A stretch of 64,000 nucleotides of DNA. It comes from Virgisporangium aliadipatigenens (lineage in GTDB: Bacteria > Actinomycetota > Actinomycetes > Mycobacteriales > Micromonosporaceae). Positions 44,567 through 52,914 of this stretch are shown piece by piece (within the stretch, counting starts at the first letter, position 1; each line of letters opens with the position of its first letter). The position numbers and the translations under genes are program-made. The notes under the pieces are model-generated. The model was given only the letters and a program-made list of their open reading frames with translations. It was not told where the DNA came from and searched no databases. The DNA is taken from the NCBI RefSeq assembly GCF_016863615.1, contig NZ_BOPF01000002.1:186001-250000 (forward strand), in the 5' to 3' direction.

Positions 44567-45508
44567 GTGCCCGCCGACCTCAGCCCGACCGCCCGCGCGC
44601 TGCGCGCCATGGAGTTCCTCCGGAACCGTCCGGGCGCGACGGCGGGCGAGCTGGCCGCGAGCCTCGGGGTGACCGAACGCGCGGCCCGTCGTTACGTGGG
44701 AATCCTGCGCGAGGCGGGGATCCCGGTCGAGTCGGTCCGCGGGCCGTACGGCGGTTACCGGCTCGGGCGGGGCGCCCGGCTGCCCCCGGTCGTCTTCACC
44801 GAACCGGAGGCGTTGGGCCTGGTCATGGCCGTCCTCGACGCCGGTGGCCGGGACGAGCTGATCGGCACCGCGCTCGACAAGGTGATCCAGGCCCTGCCGG
44901 AACGCATCGCCCGGCAGGCCGCCGCCCTGCGCGCGCACGCGGCCGCGGCACCCGACCGGCGCGCGGCCCGGGTCGAGCCGGAGACGGTCAGCGCCCTGGT
45001 GGCGGCGGTCGCCGGCCGGCGCTGCGTCGCGCTGACCTACCGCAGCGAGGCCGGCCGGGAGTGGGAGGCCGAGGTGGAGCCGTGGGCGGTCGTCGTCCGC
45101 TTCGGCCGGTGGTACCTGCTGTGCCGATCGCTCCGGGCGCAGGCGGTGCGCACGTACCGCATCGACCGGATCCGCGACGTGCGGCGGGTGGAGCGGGCGT
45201 TCGCGCCGCCGGACGGGCTCGAGCCGGTGGCCGCGCTCGAGGAGAACCTCGCCCTGGGCTGGGAGTATCCGACGCGGGTCGTCTTCGACGCGCCGATCGA
45301 GCGGGTCGCGCCCTGGGTCTCCGCGCCGATGGGGCGCCTCGAGGCGCTGGACGGGGGCTGCGTGCTCGTCGGCAGCACGAGCAACCCGTCGATGTACGCG
45401 CAGGAGTGGCTTCCCGCGGTGCCGTACCCGTTCCGGATCGAGGGCGGCCCCGAGCTACGCGCGGCGATGGCGGATCTGGTCGAACGTCTTACCGCCTCGA
45501 TCGCGTAG
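44567..45508 (+). CDS. WYL-domain transcriptional regulator
   Basis: A 313-aa regulator. N-terminal HTH_11 (ALRAMEFLRNRPGATAGELAASLGVTERAARRYVGILREAGIPVESV) with wing RGPYGGYRLG. The WYL domain spans about 145-230 (VALTYRSEAGREWEAEVEPWAVVVRFGRWYLLCRSLRAQAVRTYRIDRI), followed by the WCX extension. WYL proteins sense small ligands or nucleic acid. GTG is leaderless by position. The 3' end overlaps the converging MFS gene by 54 bases. Confidence 0.93.
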   Translation: MPADLSPTARALRAMEFLRNRPGATAGELAASLGVTERAARRYVGILREAGIPVESVRGPYGGYRLGRGARLPPVVFTEPEALGLVMAVLDAGGRDELIGTALDKVIQALPERIARQAAALRAHAAAAPDRRAARVEPETVSALVAAVAGRRCVALTYRSEAGREWEAEVEPWAVVVRFGRWYLLCRSLRAQAVRTYRIDRIRDVRRVERAFAPPDGLEPVAALEENLALGWEYPTRVVFDAPIERVAPWVSAPMGRLEALDGGCVLVGSTSNPSMYAQEWLPAVPYPFRIEGGPELRAAMADLVERLTASIA

Positions 45509-46693
45509 CACTTCGGTGCGCAGCAGCGGCGGGCTCACGAGGATGAGCAGCCCCGCCGCGGCGATGGCCGTTCGCGCGCCGACGGCCTCGGCGAGCAGGC
45601 CGCCGAGCGCGCTGAGCAGGGCGACGGCCGCGCCGCTGCCGATCGACCAGGCGGTCAGCGTGCGGGCGACGCGATCCTCGGGGATGTGTTCGAGCCGGTA
45701 GGTCGCGAGGACCGGGTTGAACAGGCTCATGCTGACGACGACGGCGAGTTCGACCGCGATCACCGTCGCGAGGCCGAGCGGACCGGGGCGGACCAGCGCG
45801 AGGCCGATCAGCCAGACCGCCCGCAGGGTGCCGGCGGCGCGCAGGACCCGGTGGCGGCCGTAGCGGCGCACGGCGCGCGGGGCCAGCCGGGAGCCGAACA
45901 GCCCGCCGACGCACGGAACGGCGAACGCGAGGCCGTACTGCCAGGGCGCGAAGCCGAGTTCGCCCAGCAGCAGCACGGCCAGCAGCGGCTCGGTGGCCAT
46001 GATGAGCCCGGCGACGAGCAGCTGGTTGAGGTAGAGCGCGCGCAGGCCGGGGTGGCCCAGGATGTGCCGCCAGCCGTCGAGGAGTTCGCCGGCCCGCGGC
46101 CGGTTCGCGGGCCCGCGCGGCGCCTCCTCCCGCCCGCCGATCGCCGTGATGCCCAGGGCGGAGAGCAGGTAGCTGCACGCGTCGAGCAGCACCGTGGCCA
46201 CCGGCCCGAACATGCCGACCGCCGCGCCGCCCAGCGGTGGCCCGACCGCGATCGCGCTCCAGTTCGTCGACTCGAACCGGGCGTTGGCCGCCAGCAGGTC
46301 GTCCCGGCGCACGATCGAACGGAGGTAGGCGCCGCCGGCCGCGCCGAACGTGATCTTCGCGCCGGCGACCACGGCCGACACGACCAGCAGCTGGGCGAAC
46401 CCGAGCCGCCCGAGCGCGTACGCGGCGGGGATCGTCAGCAGGACCGCGGCCCTGATCAGGTCCGTCGCGATCAGCACGGGCCGCTTGCGGCGCCGGTCGA
46501 CCCACGGCCCGAGCGGCAGGGCGATCAACGCGCCGACCGCCGGCCCGACAGCGGCCAGCGCGGACACCTGAACCGGACCGGCGTGCAGCGCCACGACGGC
46601 GATCAGCGGCAGCGCGCCGAACCCCAGCCCGGAGCCGTACGCGCTGACCGCGTAAGCCGCCCACAGCCACCTGAACCGACGCCCCACCGGCAC
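45455..46693 (-). CDS. MFS exporter, EntS/DHA3-like
   Basis: A 412-aa protein with about twelve membrane segments. The loop 2-3 motif is PLGPWVDRRRKRPVLIATDLIRA and the DHA3-type central region includes YLRSIVRRDDLLAANARFESTNWSAIAVGPPLGG. Likely drug or siderophore efflux; substrate unknown. GTG 46693 is chosen; GTG 46687 is nearly equal. Divergent from a LysR regulator. Confidence 0.88.
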   Translation of the reverse strand: MPVGRRFRWLWAAYAVSAYGSGLGFGALPLIAVVALHAGPVQVSALAAVGPAVGALIALPLGPWVDRRRKRPVLIATDLIRAAVLLTIPAAYALGRLGFAQLLVVSAVVAGAKITFGAAGGAYLRSIVRRDDLLAANARFESTNWSAIAVGPPLGGAAVGMFGPVATVLLDACSYLLSALGITAIGGREEAPRGPANRPRAGELLDGWRHILGHPGLRALYLNQLLVAGLIMATEPLLAVLLLGELGFAPWQYGLAFAVPCVGGLFGSRLAPRAVRRYGRHRVLRAAGTLRAVWLIGLALVRPGPLGLATVIAVELAVVVSMSLFNPVLATYRLEHIPEDRVARTLTAWSIGSGAAVALLSALGGLLAEAVGARTAIAAAGLLILVSPPLLRTEVLRDRGGKTFDQIRHRRA

Positions 46694-46799
46694 ACCCCGT
46701 TCCGTTGTCGAACGGGATCGAAACAGGCTGTGCCGCAAGGGTTCAAACAACCGGAGCACGGGCGAGTCACAACCGTCGGTTGTCGCGTAGGGTGCGCCG
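46694..46799. promoter_or_regulatory. divergent promoter with LysR-type palindrome
   Basis: Contains a perfect 15-bp palindrome ACAACCG-T-CGGTTGT (46769-46783), a likely LysR binding site, just upstream of TAGGGT (46788-46793), which is six bases before GTG 46800. No convincing leftward promoter could be picked. Confidence 0.55.
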
Positions 46800-47744
46800 G
46801 TGGATCTCGACGCGGTTCGCACCTTCGTCGCCGTCGCGGCGGCCGGGCAGTTCCAGGACGCCGCCGCCGCGCTGTCGATCACGCAGCAGGCGGTGTCCAA
46901 GCGCATCGCCGCGCTGGAGCGGGATCTGGAGGTGCGGCTGTTCCACCGCACGGCGCGCGGGGCCCGGCTCACGGTCGACGGGCAGGCGTTCCTGCCGCAC
47001 GCCCGCGAACTGCTGCGCGTGGCGGCCCGCGCCGACGCCTCGGTGCGCCCCGGCCGGCGCGCGCTGCGGGTCGACGTGCACAGCCGACGCACGGCAGCGG
47101 GGGTGCTGCTGCAGGAGTTCCACCGCACGCACCCGCGCATCGAACTGGACGTGGTGACGCTGCTCGACGCCGACGTGCACGCGGCGACGGCCGCCGTCGA
47201 GGCGGGCACGATCGACGCCACGTTCCACGCCGTCCCGCTGCCCGAGCGCCGGCTGCCGGCCGGGATCAGAGCCGCCCGGGTGATCGACGAACGCCACGAG
47301 ATCCTCGTCGGGCCACGCCATCCGCTCGCCGAACGGCGCGCCGTGACGCCGGCGCAGCTGGCCGAGCACCGCATCTGGATGCCCGGCATGGCGGCCGGGA
47401 CGGAGTGGGCCGACTACTACGACGAACTCGCCGACGCGTTCGGCCTCACCATCGACCTCGTCGGCCCGGTCTTCGGCAACGAGGCGCTGCTGGCCGAGAT
47501 CGCCGAGTCCGCCGAGCTGGCCACCCTGGTCGGCGAACGCTCCCGGTACCTCTGGCCGGACAGCTACGACCTGCGGCGCATACCGGTGCGCGACCCGGCG
47601 CCGGTCTACCCGATGTCACTGATCTGGCGCGCCGACAACCGGCACCCCGGGCTCGGTGCCCTGCGCACCCATCTCAAGGCCGCCCGGGAGGTCACGCCCG
47701 CGGCGAAGGTATGGCTGCCGAGGTGGACACACCGGTCGGCGTGA
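46800..47744 (+). CDS. LysR-family transcriptional regulator
   Basis: A 314-aa regulator. N-terminal helix-turn-helix MDLDAVRTFVAVAAAGQFQDAAAALSITQQAVSKRIAALERDLEVRLFHRTARGARLT, then a periplasmic-binding-like effector domain. GTG start six bases after TAGGGT, leaderless by position. Probably controls the divergent MFS exporter. It overlaps the converging gene at 47692 by 53 bases. Confidence 0.93.
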   Translation: MDLDAVRTFVAVAAAGQFQDAAAALSITQQAVSKRIAALERDLEVRLFHRTARGARLTVDGQAFLPHARELLRVAARADASVRPGRRALRVDVHSRRTAAGVLLQEFHRTHPRIELDVVTLLDADVHAATAAVEAGTIDATFHAVPLPERRLPAGIRAARVIDERHEILVGPRHPLAERRAVTPAQLAEHRIWMPGMAAGTEWADYYDELADAFGLTIDLVGPVFGNEALLAEIAESAELATLVGERSRYLWPDSYDLRRIPVRDPAPVYPMSLIWRADNRHPGLGALRTHLKAAREVTPAAKVWLPRWTHRSA

Positions 47745-48747
47745 GCCGGCGCAGTTCGTCCCGCCAGCGGCGCAACTCCTCGGCCCCGGCGGCGTCGGGC
47801 GCCCCGTCGGCGGCCAGCCGCAGCAGGGCGCGCGTCATCCGGGCGCGGCGCGCGTCGTCCGGCGCGGTGTCCCGCCACCCCCGCGGAAGGGCACCGGCCT
47901 CGGCGCGGGTCATCGGCAGCGCGGCCAGGCAGGCGGCGGAGATCTCGCCCGGTGGCACCGTGTCGTCCTGGGCCCGGTGGTAGGTCCACTCCTCGGGCCG
48001 GAACACGCCGGCCTCGCGGGCGCGTTCCAGGAACCACGTGTGCAGCGCCGACCACTCGTCCCGGCGGGCCGGCTGGTCCTGCTTGAGCACCCGCAGCGCG
48101 TGGAACACCCCGGCGTACCCGTGCGCCGTGAGCCGCCGCTCGGCCAGCCAGTCCGCCCGGGCGTCGGGGCCGGCCCGGCCGAGGGCGCGCATCGCGTTGC
48201 GGACGACGCCCCGCCGGTCGGCGTCCGGGCGCGGCACCACCACCGGATGGACGTGAACGGTGTGCAGCCGGCCGGGCGGGACGCGCGGGTGGTCGCCGGT
48301 GGTCACCGACGCCGACACGTTCGACGCGGTGACCGTGTACTCGCGCAGGCCCCCGATCTCGTCCGGACCGGGGACGCACCCGTAGCCGTGCCGCTCCAAC
48401 TCGGCCGCGACGTCCGCCCACACGGGCGGCTCGTCCAGGAGGTGGGCACGGATCACGATGCCGTCGCACGCCCACGGCGCCCGCAGGTGTTCCCGCGACA
48501 GCCAGGCGGTGACCAGGTCCCAGTCCCGCGTCATCTGTCGCCCGTGGGCGAAGTAGCGCTGCTCGAAGGGGCGGCCCCCGGAGTCCACCTCGCCGGCCCC
48601 GGGGAGGAGGCGGTCCGGGTAGGCGAGGCGGGTCGCCAGATCCTCCGGGTCGGCCTCCATCGGGACGCCGTCGACGCGGCCGGTGGCGAGCGCCTCCAGG
48701 CACGCCTCGGTCACCTCGTCGACCGTCCAGGAAACGAACTCCGCCAC
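47692..48747 (-). CDS. hypothetical protein, 351 aa
   Basis: Soluble protein with no signal peptide, membrane segment or motif I recognise. Acidic and Arg-rich helices alternate; DSGGRPFEQRYFAHGRQMTRDWDLVTAWL and SVTTGDHPRVPPGRLHTVHVHPVVV are the most distinctive stretches. GTG 48747 is seven bases after a TAGGGT box, supporting a leaderless start. It lies just downstream of the aldo/keto reductase stop-side neighbour and converges on the LysR gene. No function can be assigned. Confidence 0.7.
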   Translation of the reverse strand: MAEFVSWTVDEVTEACLEALATGRVDGVPMEADPEDLATRLAYPDRLLPGAGEVDSGGRPFEQRYFAHGRQMTRDWDLVTAWLSREHLRAPWACDGIVIRAHLLDEPPVWADVAAELERHGYGCVPGPDEIGGLREYTVTASNVSASVTTGDHPRVPPGRLHTVHVHPVVVPRPDADRRGVVRNAMRALGRAGPDARADWLAERRLTAHGYAGVFHALRVLKQDQPARRDEWSALHTWFLERAREAGVFRPEEWTYHRAQDDTVPPGEISAACLAALPMTRAEAGALPRGWRDTAPDDARRARMTRALLRLAADGAPDAAGAEELRRWRDELRRLTPTGVSTSAAIPSPRA

Positions 48748-48757
48748 CCCGTGGACC

Positions 48758-49804
48758 CTAGAGATTGCCCTGCCGCGAGTCCTCCCAGATATCGATGTCC
48801 GGCGTCCCGCCCTCGAGGATCCGGTCGATGGCGGCCAACTCGTCGTCGCCGAACCGGAGGTTGTCGAGCGTGGCGACGTTCTCCTCGAGCTGCTTGACGC
48901 TGCTCGCGCCGATCACCAGCGACGTCACCCGCTCGTCGCGCAGCCCCCAGGCGAGGGCCAGTTGCGCGAGGGACTGCCCGCGCCGGCGGGCCACCTCGTT
49001 GAGGCCGCGCACCTTCGCCAGCAGCGCGTCGTCGATGGAGTTCGGGTCGAGGGACTTGCCCTGGGTGGCGCGGGAGCCCTCCGGGATGCCGTCCACGTAA
49101 CGGCTGGTGAGGACTCCCTGGGCCAGCGCACTGAACCCGATGACGCCGGCCCCGACCTCGGCCGTGGCGTCGAGCAGCCCTTCGGTCTCGATCCAGCGGT
49201 TGAGCATCGAGTACGAGGGCTGGTGGATCAGCAGCGGGGTGCCGAGCTCCTTCAGCAGCCCGGCCATCGTGCGGGTGCGCGCGGCGTCGTAGGAGGAGAT
49301 GCCGACGTACAGCGCCCGGCCGGAGCGCACGGCGGTGTCGAGCGCCGACGCCGTCTCCTCCAGCGGGGTGCTCGGGTCGAACCGGTGCGAGTAGAAGATG
49401 TCGACGTAGTCGAGACTCATCCGCTTCAGGGACTGGTCGAGGCTGGCGAGCACGTACTTGCGGCTGCCGCCGCCCTGCCCGTAGGGCCCCGGCCACATGT
49501 CGTAACCGGCCTTGGTCGAGATGATCAGCTCGTCCCGGTACGGCCGGAGGTCCTCGCGCATCAGCCGCCCGAAGTTGATCTCGGCGGAGCCGTACGGCGG
49601 CCCGTAGTTGTTGGCCAGGTCGAGGTGCGTGATCCCGAGGTCGAACGCCCGCCGCGTGATCGCCCGCTGGATGTCGAACGGCCGGTCGTCGCCGAAGTTG
49701 TGCCAGTAGCCGAGCGACAGCAGCGGCAGGTCCAGTCCGGAACGGCCGGTCCGGCGGTAGCGCATCCCGCCGTCGTAACGATTCTCCGCGGCAACGTAGG
49801 TCAT
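48758..49804 (-). CDS. aldo/keto reductase, YghZ-like
   Basis: A 348-aa NADPH-dependent reductase. Catalytic tetrad visible in LDLANNYG (Asp, Tyr), ISTKAGYD (Lys) and YSHRFDP (His). The WHNFGDD and MWPGPYGQGGGSRKYVLASLDQSLKRM stretches match the group that reduces glyceraldehyde 3-phosphate and methylglyoxal. NADPH-binding end: VIGASSVKQLEENV. ATG is six bases after TAGCGT, so leaderless; an in-frame ATG at 49765 is possible. Confidence 0.92.
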   Translation of the reverse strand: MTYVAAENRYDGGMRYRRTGRSGLDLPLLSLGYWHNFGDDRPFDIQRAITRRAFDLGITHLDLANNYGPPYGSAEINFGRLMREDLRPYRDELIISTKAGYDMWPGPYGQGGGSRKYVLASLDQSLKRMSLDYVDIFYSHRFDPSTPLEETASALDTAVRSGRALYVGISSYDAARTRTMAGLLKELGTPLLIHQPSYSMLNRWIETEGLLDATAEVGAGVIGFSALAQGVLTSRYVDGIPEGSRATQGKSLDPNSIDDALLAKVRGLNEVARRRGQSLAQLALAWGLRDERVTSLVIGASSVKQLEENVATLDNLRFGDDELAAIDRILEGGTPDIDIWEDSRQGNL

Positions 49805-49890
49805 GCCACCACGCTATTACAGGATCTTGCCCCGGGGTCCACGCGAGGAGGGACGCCGGCCCGTACCGCACCGCCGCGACGGTATCCGCT

Positions 49891-50766
49891 TCACCCCTGG
49901 CGCACTGCCACCAGCTCCGCCGACGCCGCCATGAACGCCGCCACCCGCTCGGCGGTCAGGCCCGGCGACGCCAGGATCGCGCGCCCCCGGTTGTCGAACA
50001 TCGCACCGCTGCGCCCGGTGAGGTCGGGGGAGACCAGCAGCGGCGCCACGCGTCGCGCGTAGGTGCCGGCGCTGATGCTCAGCGGGGAGATCGCCGCCTC
50101 CAGCAGCCGGTGCTTGAGACTGCCGTCGCCGAGCAGGTTGCCGCGGATGCCGGTCTTCACCCAGCCCGGGTTGAGCCCGAACGCGTCGACGTGTGGGTAG
50201 CGGCGCACCGCGTCCAGCACCAGCGCCTCGTTGGCGGCCACGGTGTTGAGGTGCACGGCCATCGCCTTGTACGAACGCTCGGCGTTGAGGTCGGCGGGGT
50301 CGCCGGCCTGGCCGCCGCCCGGGAAGCCCATCACGAAGGCGCGCGGCCGGGGGCTGCCGGCAGGGCGCCCGGTGCCGAGCCGGTCGGCGACGCCGCGCAG
50401 GATGACGAAGCGACTCAGGTAGCTGACCGCCAGGTCGCGTTCGAGTCCCTCGGCGGTCTCCTCGCGAACCGGTGCGGCCATGATCCCGCTGGTGAAGATC
50501 ACCTGGTCGAGCGTCTCGGCGGGCAGTGCGGTGCCGACGCGGGCCGCCTCGCGCAGGAGTTCGAGGTCGGCGCGCAGGAACTCGATACCGGGCACGCCGG
50601 CGTCCCGAAACGTCCGCCCGACCACCAGGACGCGCGCGCCCCGGCCGGCGAGGGAGCGGCTGAGCGCCCGGCCGATGCCGCCCGTGCCGCCGACGACCGC
50701 CACGTTCAGCCCGGTCAGGTCGGCACGGGAGGCGGGCTGCCAGGTCAGAGTCCTGTCGCGCTTCAT
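49891..50766 (-). CDS. short-chain dehydrogenase/reductase-like protein
   Basis: A 291-aa SDR. The NAD(P)-binding motif is VAVVGGTGGIGRAL. TSGIMAA replaces the NNAG region. The active-site YxxxK appears as SYKAMAVHLN (the Tyr and a Lys are present but not in classical spacing). AFGLNPGWVKTGIRGN is the PG motif. Divergent from a MarR gene; its ATG lies within one of the shared TAGTTGAGTCA repeats, so repression by that MarR protein is likely. Ribosome site GGGGTGA. Confidence 0.85.
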   Translation of the reverse strand: MKRDRTLTWQPASRADLTGLNVAVVGGTGGIGRALSRSLAGRGARVLVVGRTFRDAGVPGIEFLRADLELLREAARVGTALPAETLDQVIFTSGIMAAPVREETAEGLERDLAVSYLSRFVILRGVADRLGTGRPAGSPRPRAFVMGFPGGGQAGDPADLNAERSYKAMAVHLNTVAANEALVLDAVRRYPHVDAFGLNPGWVKTGIRGNLLGDGSLKHRLLEAAISPLSISAGTYARRVAPLLVSPDLTGRSGAMFDNRGRAILASPGLTAERVAAFMAASAELVAVRQG

Positions 50767-50867
50767 AGTTGAGTCACCCCATAGTTGAGTCAGTCACGTA
50801 TCTGGTGGAGCGTAGGCGGAGATGCGTGAGTGAGTCAACTATTGAGTCGGTGTAGTAATGTGTGATC
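50765..50867. promoter_or_regulatory. divergent promoter with repeated MarR-type sites
   Basis: Direct copies of ATAGTTGAGTCA at 50765-50776 and 50781-50792, an inverted copy TGAGTCAACTA at 50831-50841 and a partial TATTGAGTC at 50840-50848. The rightward -10 TAATGT (50856-50861) is six bases before ATG 50868. The MarR product probably binds these sites to regulate itself and the SDR. Confidence 0.6.
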
Positions 50868-51323
50868 ATGTCGAGCCGGAGCCCGAATCAGGAGGCGCGG
50901 TTCGCCGAGGCGAGCCGGCTGTCGCAGCTGCTGGTCGCCGTCGCGGAGGAGGCCCGGGCCGAGTTCACGTCGATCGTCTCCGGATACGGCCTGCCGGCCC
51001 ATCTGGCCCGCGTGCTCGTCCTGCTCGCCGAGCCGGCACCCATGCGCGACCTCGCCGTTCAGCTGGCGTGCGACCGTTCCTACATCACCAGCCTCGCCGA
51101 CCAGTTGGAGCGGCGCGGCCTGCTGACCCGGGTGCCCGGGGCGGACCGCCGGGTCAAGCTCCTGGCGCTGACCGACGAGGGCGTCGCGCTGCGCGACAAG
51201 ATCTCCGGCGCCGTCGCCGAACGCAACCTCGTCATGCGCCGCCTCACCGACGAGGAACGCCGCACCCTCGGCCCGCTGCTCGAACGGCTGCGCGGCGACG
51301 GTTCCGCCGCCTGTGACTGCTGA
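50868..51323 (+). CDS. MarR-family transcriptional regulator
   Basis: A 151-aa winged-helix regulator: ARVLVLLAEPAPMRDLAVQLACDRSYITSLADQLERRGLLTRVPGADRRVKLLALTDEG. The C-terminus ends CDC. ATG 50868 is six bases after TAATGT. Its TGA shares a base with the next ATG (TGATG), coupling it to the 86-aa gene. Likely controls the divergent SDR. Confidence 0.92.
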   Translation: MSSRSPNQEARFAEASRLSQLLVAVAEEARAEFTSIVSGYGLPAHLARVLVLLAEPAPMRDLAVQLACDRSYITSLADQLERRGLLTRVPGADRRVKLLALTDEGVALRDKISGAVAERNLVMRRLTDEERRTLGPLLERLRGDGSAACDC

Positions 51324-51583
51324 TGGACGACCTCGAGGTGCGGGTGACCAACGTCCCGCCCGACCGCACCGTGTGGAATCCGACCACCGAGCGGCTGACC
51401 GTGACCCGCACCGGGACCGACGAGTACCGCGTGGAGTGGTACATCGTCTGGAACGACGGCAGCACGATGGCCCACCGCGAGGTCGGGACGATGGACGCCG
51501 GGGCGGCGCGGGAGCGGATCGCGCGAGCCCTGCGCGACCCCTACGGCCGTGTGCTGGCACCGGGCGAGGACTGGCCCGGTTAG
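51323..51583 (+). CDS. hypothetical protein, 86 aa
   Basis: Small acidic protein with a two-strand WNPTTERLTVTRTGTDEYRVEWYIVWNDG pattern and a C-terminal helix. No signal or known motif. It overlaps the MarR stop by one base and precedes the PucR-like gene by nine bases. Reality is supported by frame-consistent codon use and tight packing. Function unknown. Confidence 0.6.
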   Translation: MDDLEVRVTNVPPDRTVWNPTTERLTVTRTGTDEYRVEWYIVWNDGSTMAHREVGTMDAGAARERIARALRDPYGRVLAPGEDWPG

Positions 51584-51592
51584 GGTTCGGCG

Positions 51593-52792
51593 GTGGGTGT
51601 CGATCGCGACCTGGAACGGGTGAGCCGCGCCGCCGCCCGGGACGCGGGCGGAATCGATCACCTGCTGCTGGGCGGGTTTCTTCCGGCGGTGATCGCGGCG
51701 ACCGCCACCGGCCGGCGACTGCGCCGCACGGAGCTGGACGAGTGCGTGGCCACCGGGCGCCGGGCCGCCGGCCAGGGCATCGCGCTGCGCGCGCTCGTGG
51801 ATCTGTACCTGTCGGCCGCCTGGCGACTGTGGCGCGACGTGCCGGACGTCGGCAGCGGCGACGCCGACCAGCTGCGGGCCGCCGCGCTGAGCGTGCTGCG
51901 GGCCGCCGACGACGGGGTGGCGGCGCTGGTCGAGGGCTACCAGCTGGCGATCGCCGATCTCAACCGACTGCACGAGTCGGCCAAGCGGGAGGTGCTCGAC
52001 AGCCTGCTCACCGGCGGGCAGCAGGCGGTCGAGGCGGCCGGCCCCGCGGCTGACCTGGGCCTGGTGCTGTCCGGGCCGGTGTCGGTGCTCGTCGCCCGGA
52101 TGGCGGAGGGTTTCGTGCACGCCAGCCGTGACGCATTGCCGGCGCGGGTCGAGCGAGCCCTCCAGGGCCGTTACGGCGACGCCCAGCCGCTCGTCCAGCT
52201 CCGCGGCGACGAGAGCGGCACCGAACTCGTCTGCGTCTTCGCCGCCCCCGACCCCGAGGCGGTCGAGCACGTGCGCACGGCGGTGGCGGCGGAGGTCGAC
52301 GCCTACGTGGCCGGCAATCCGACCCGCCCGGCCGGCAAGGGCTGGCAGGGCGCCGTCAGCAGCCCGCGCACCGGTGCGGCGGCGGTGCGGGCCAGCTACG
52401 AGGAGGCGGACTACGCGCTCGACATCGCCGACCGGCTGCGCCTCGACGACCCCGTGGTCGACGCCGCCGACCTGGCGGTCTACCGCGTGCTGCTGCGGGA
52501 CCGGCCGGCCGTGCACGACCTGATCAACAGCACCCTGACCCCGTTGCTGAACGCCCGCGGCGGCGCCGTCCAGCTGCTGGACACCCTGCACGCCTACTAC
52601 GCGTCCGGCTGCGTCGCGACCGAGACCGCGGCCCGCCTGCACCTGTCCGTGCGCGCCGTCACCTACCGGCTCGCCCGCGTCGAGCAGCTCATCGGCCGGG
52701 ACCCGGCCGATCCCGCGCACCGGTTCGCGCTGCAGGCCGCGGTGACCGCCGCGAAGCTCCTCGACTGGCCGGGGACCCCGCTCGAGGGCTGA
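51593..52792 (+). CDS. PucR/CdaR-type helix-turn-helix regulator
   Basis: A 399-aa regulator. The long helical N-domain resembles the PucR family's central region. The C-terminal PucR-type HTH is LLDTLHAYYASGCVATETAARLHLSVRAVTYRLARVEQLIG (about 340-380). Ligand and targets unknown. GTG 51593 is six bases after TAGGGT, so it is likely transcribed on its own without leader although the upstream gene is close. Confidence 0.88.
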   Translation: MGVDRDLERVSRAAARDAGGIDHLLLGGFLPAVIAATATGRRLRRTELDECVATGRRAAGQGIALRALVDLYLSAAWRLWRDVPDVGSGDADQLRAAALSVLRAADDGVAALVEGYQLAIADLNRLHESAKREVLDSLLTGGQQAVEAAGPAADLGLVLSGPVSVLVARMAEGFVHASRDALPARVERALQGRYGDAQPLVQLRGDESGTELVCVFAAPDPEAVEHVRTAVAAEVDAYVAGNPTRPAGKGWQGAVSSPRTGAAAVRASYEEADYALDIADRLRLDDPVVDAADLAVYRVLLRDRPAVHDLINSTLTPLLNARGGAVQLLDTLHAYYASGCVATETAARLHLSVRAVTYRLARVEQLIGRDPADPAHRFALQAAVTAAKLLDWPGTPLEG

Positions 52793-52821
52793 TGATCTTT
52801 GCCGGCCGTCGGCAAGGTTGC

Positions 52822-52851
52822 CCGGGTGTGCTCGTCCGGCGGCGCACCCGG
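52822..52851 (+). other. strong hairpin in the TerC leader
   Basis: CCGGGTGTGC (52822-52831) pairs with GCGCACCCGG (52842-52851), 9 Watson-Crick pairs plus a wobble. It lies between the PucR-like stop and the TerC gene. It could be the terminator of the former or part of a TerC leader structure. A TGAGTCCCCTTTGACC stretch follows at 52872. Confidence 0.45.
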
Positions 52852-52914
52852 CCTGACCAGCACTTTCACGGCGACCATGGGTGAGTCCCCTTTGACCCCT
52901 TCGTGGAGGTACCC

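Noticed and set aside
52793-52914. Possible yybP-ykoY manganese riboswitch before the TerC gene
   Set aside because: The 3' part (CATGGGTGAGTCCCCTTTGACC) is reminiscent, but I cannot find the GGGGAGUAG-like 5' box. An Infernal search with RF00080 would decide; a significant hit would restore it.
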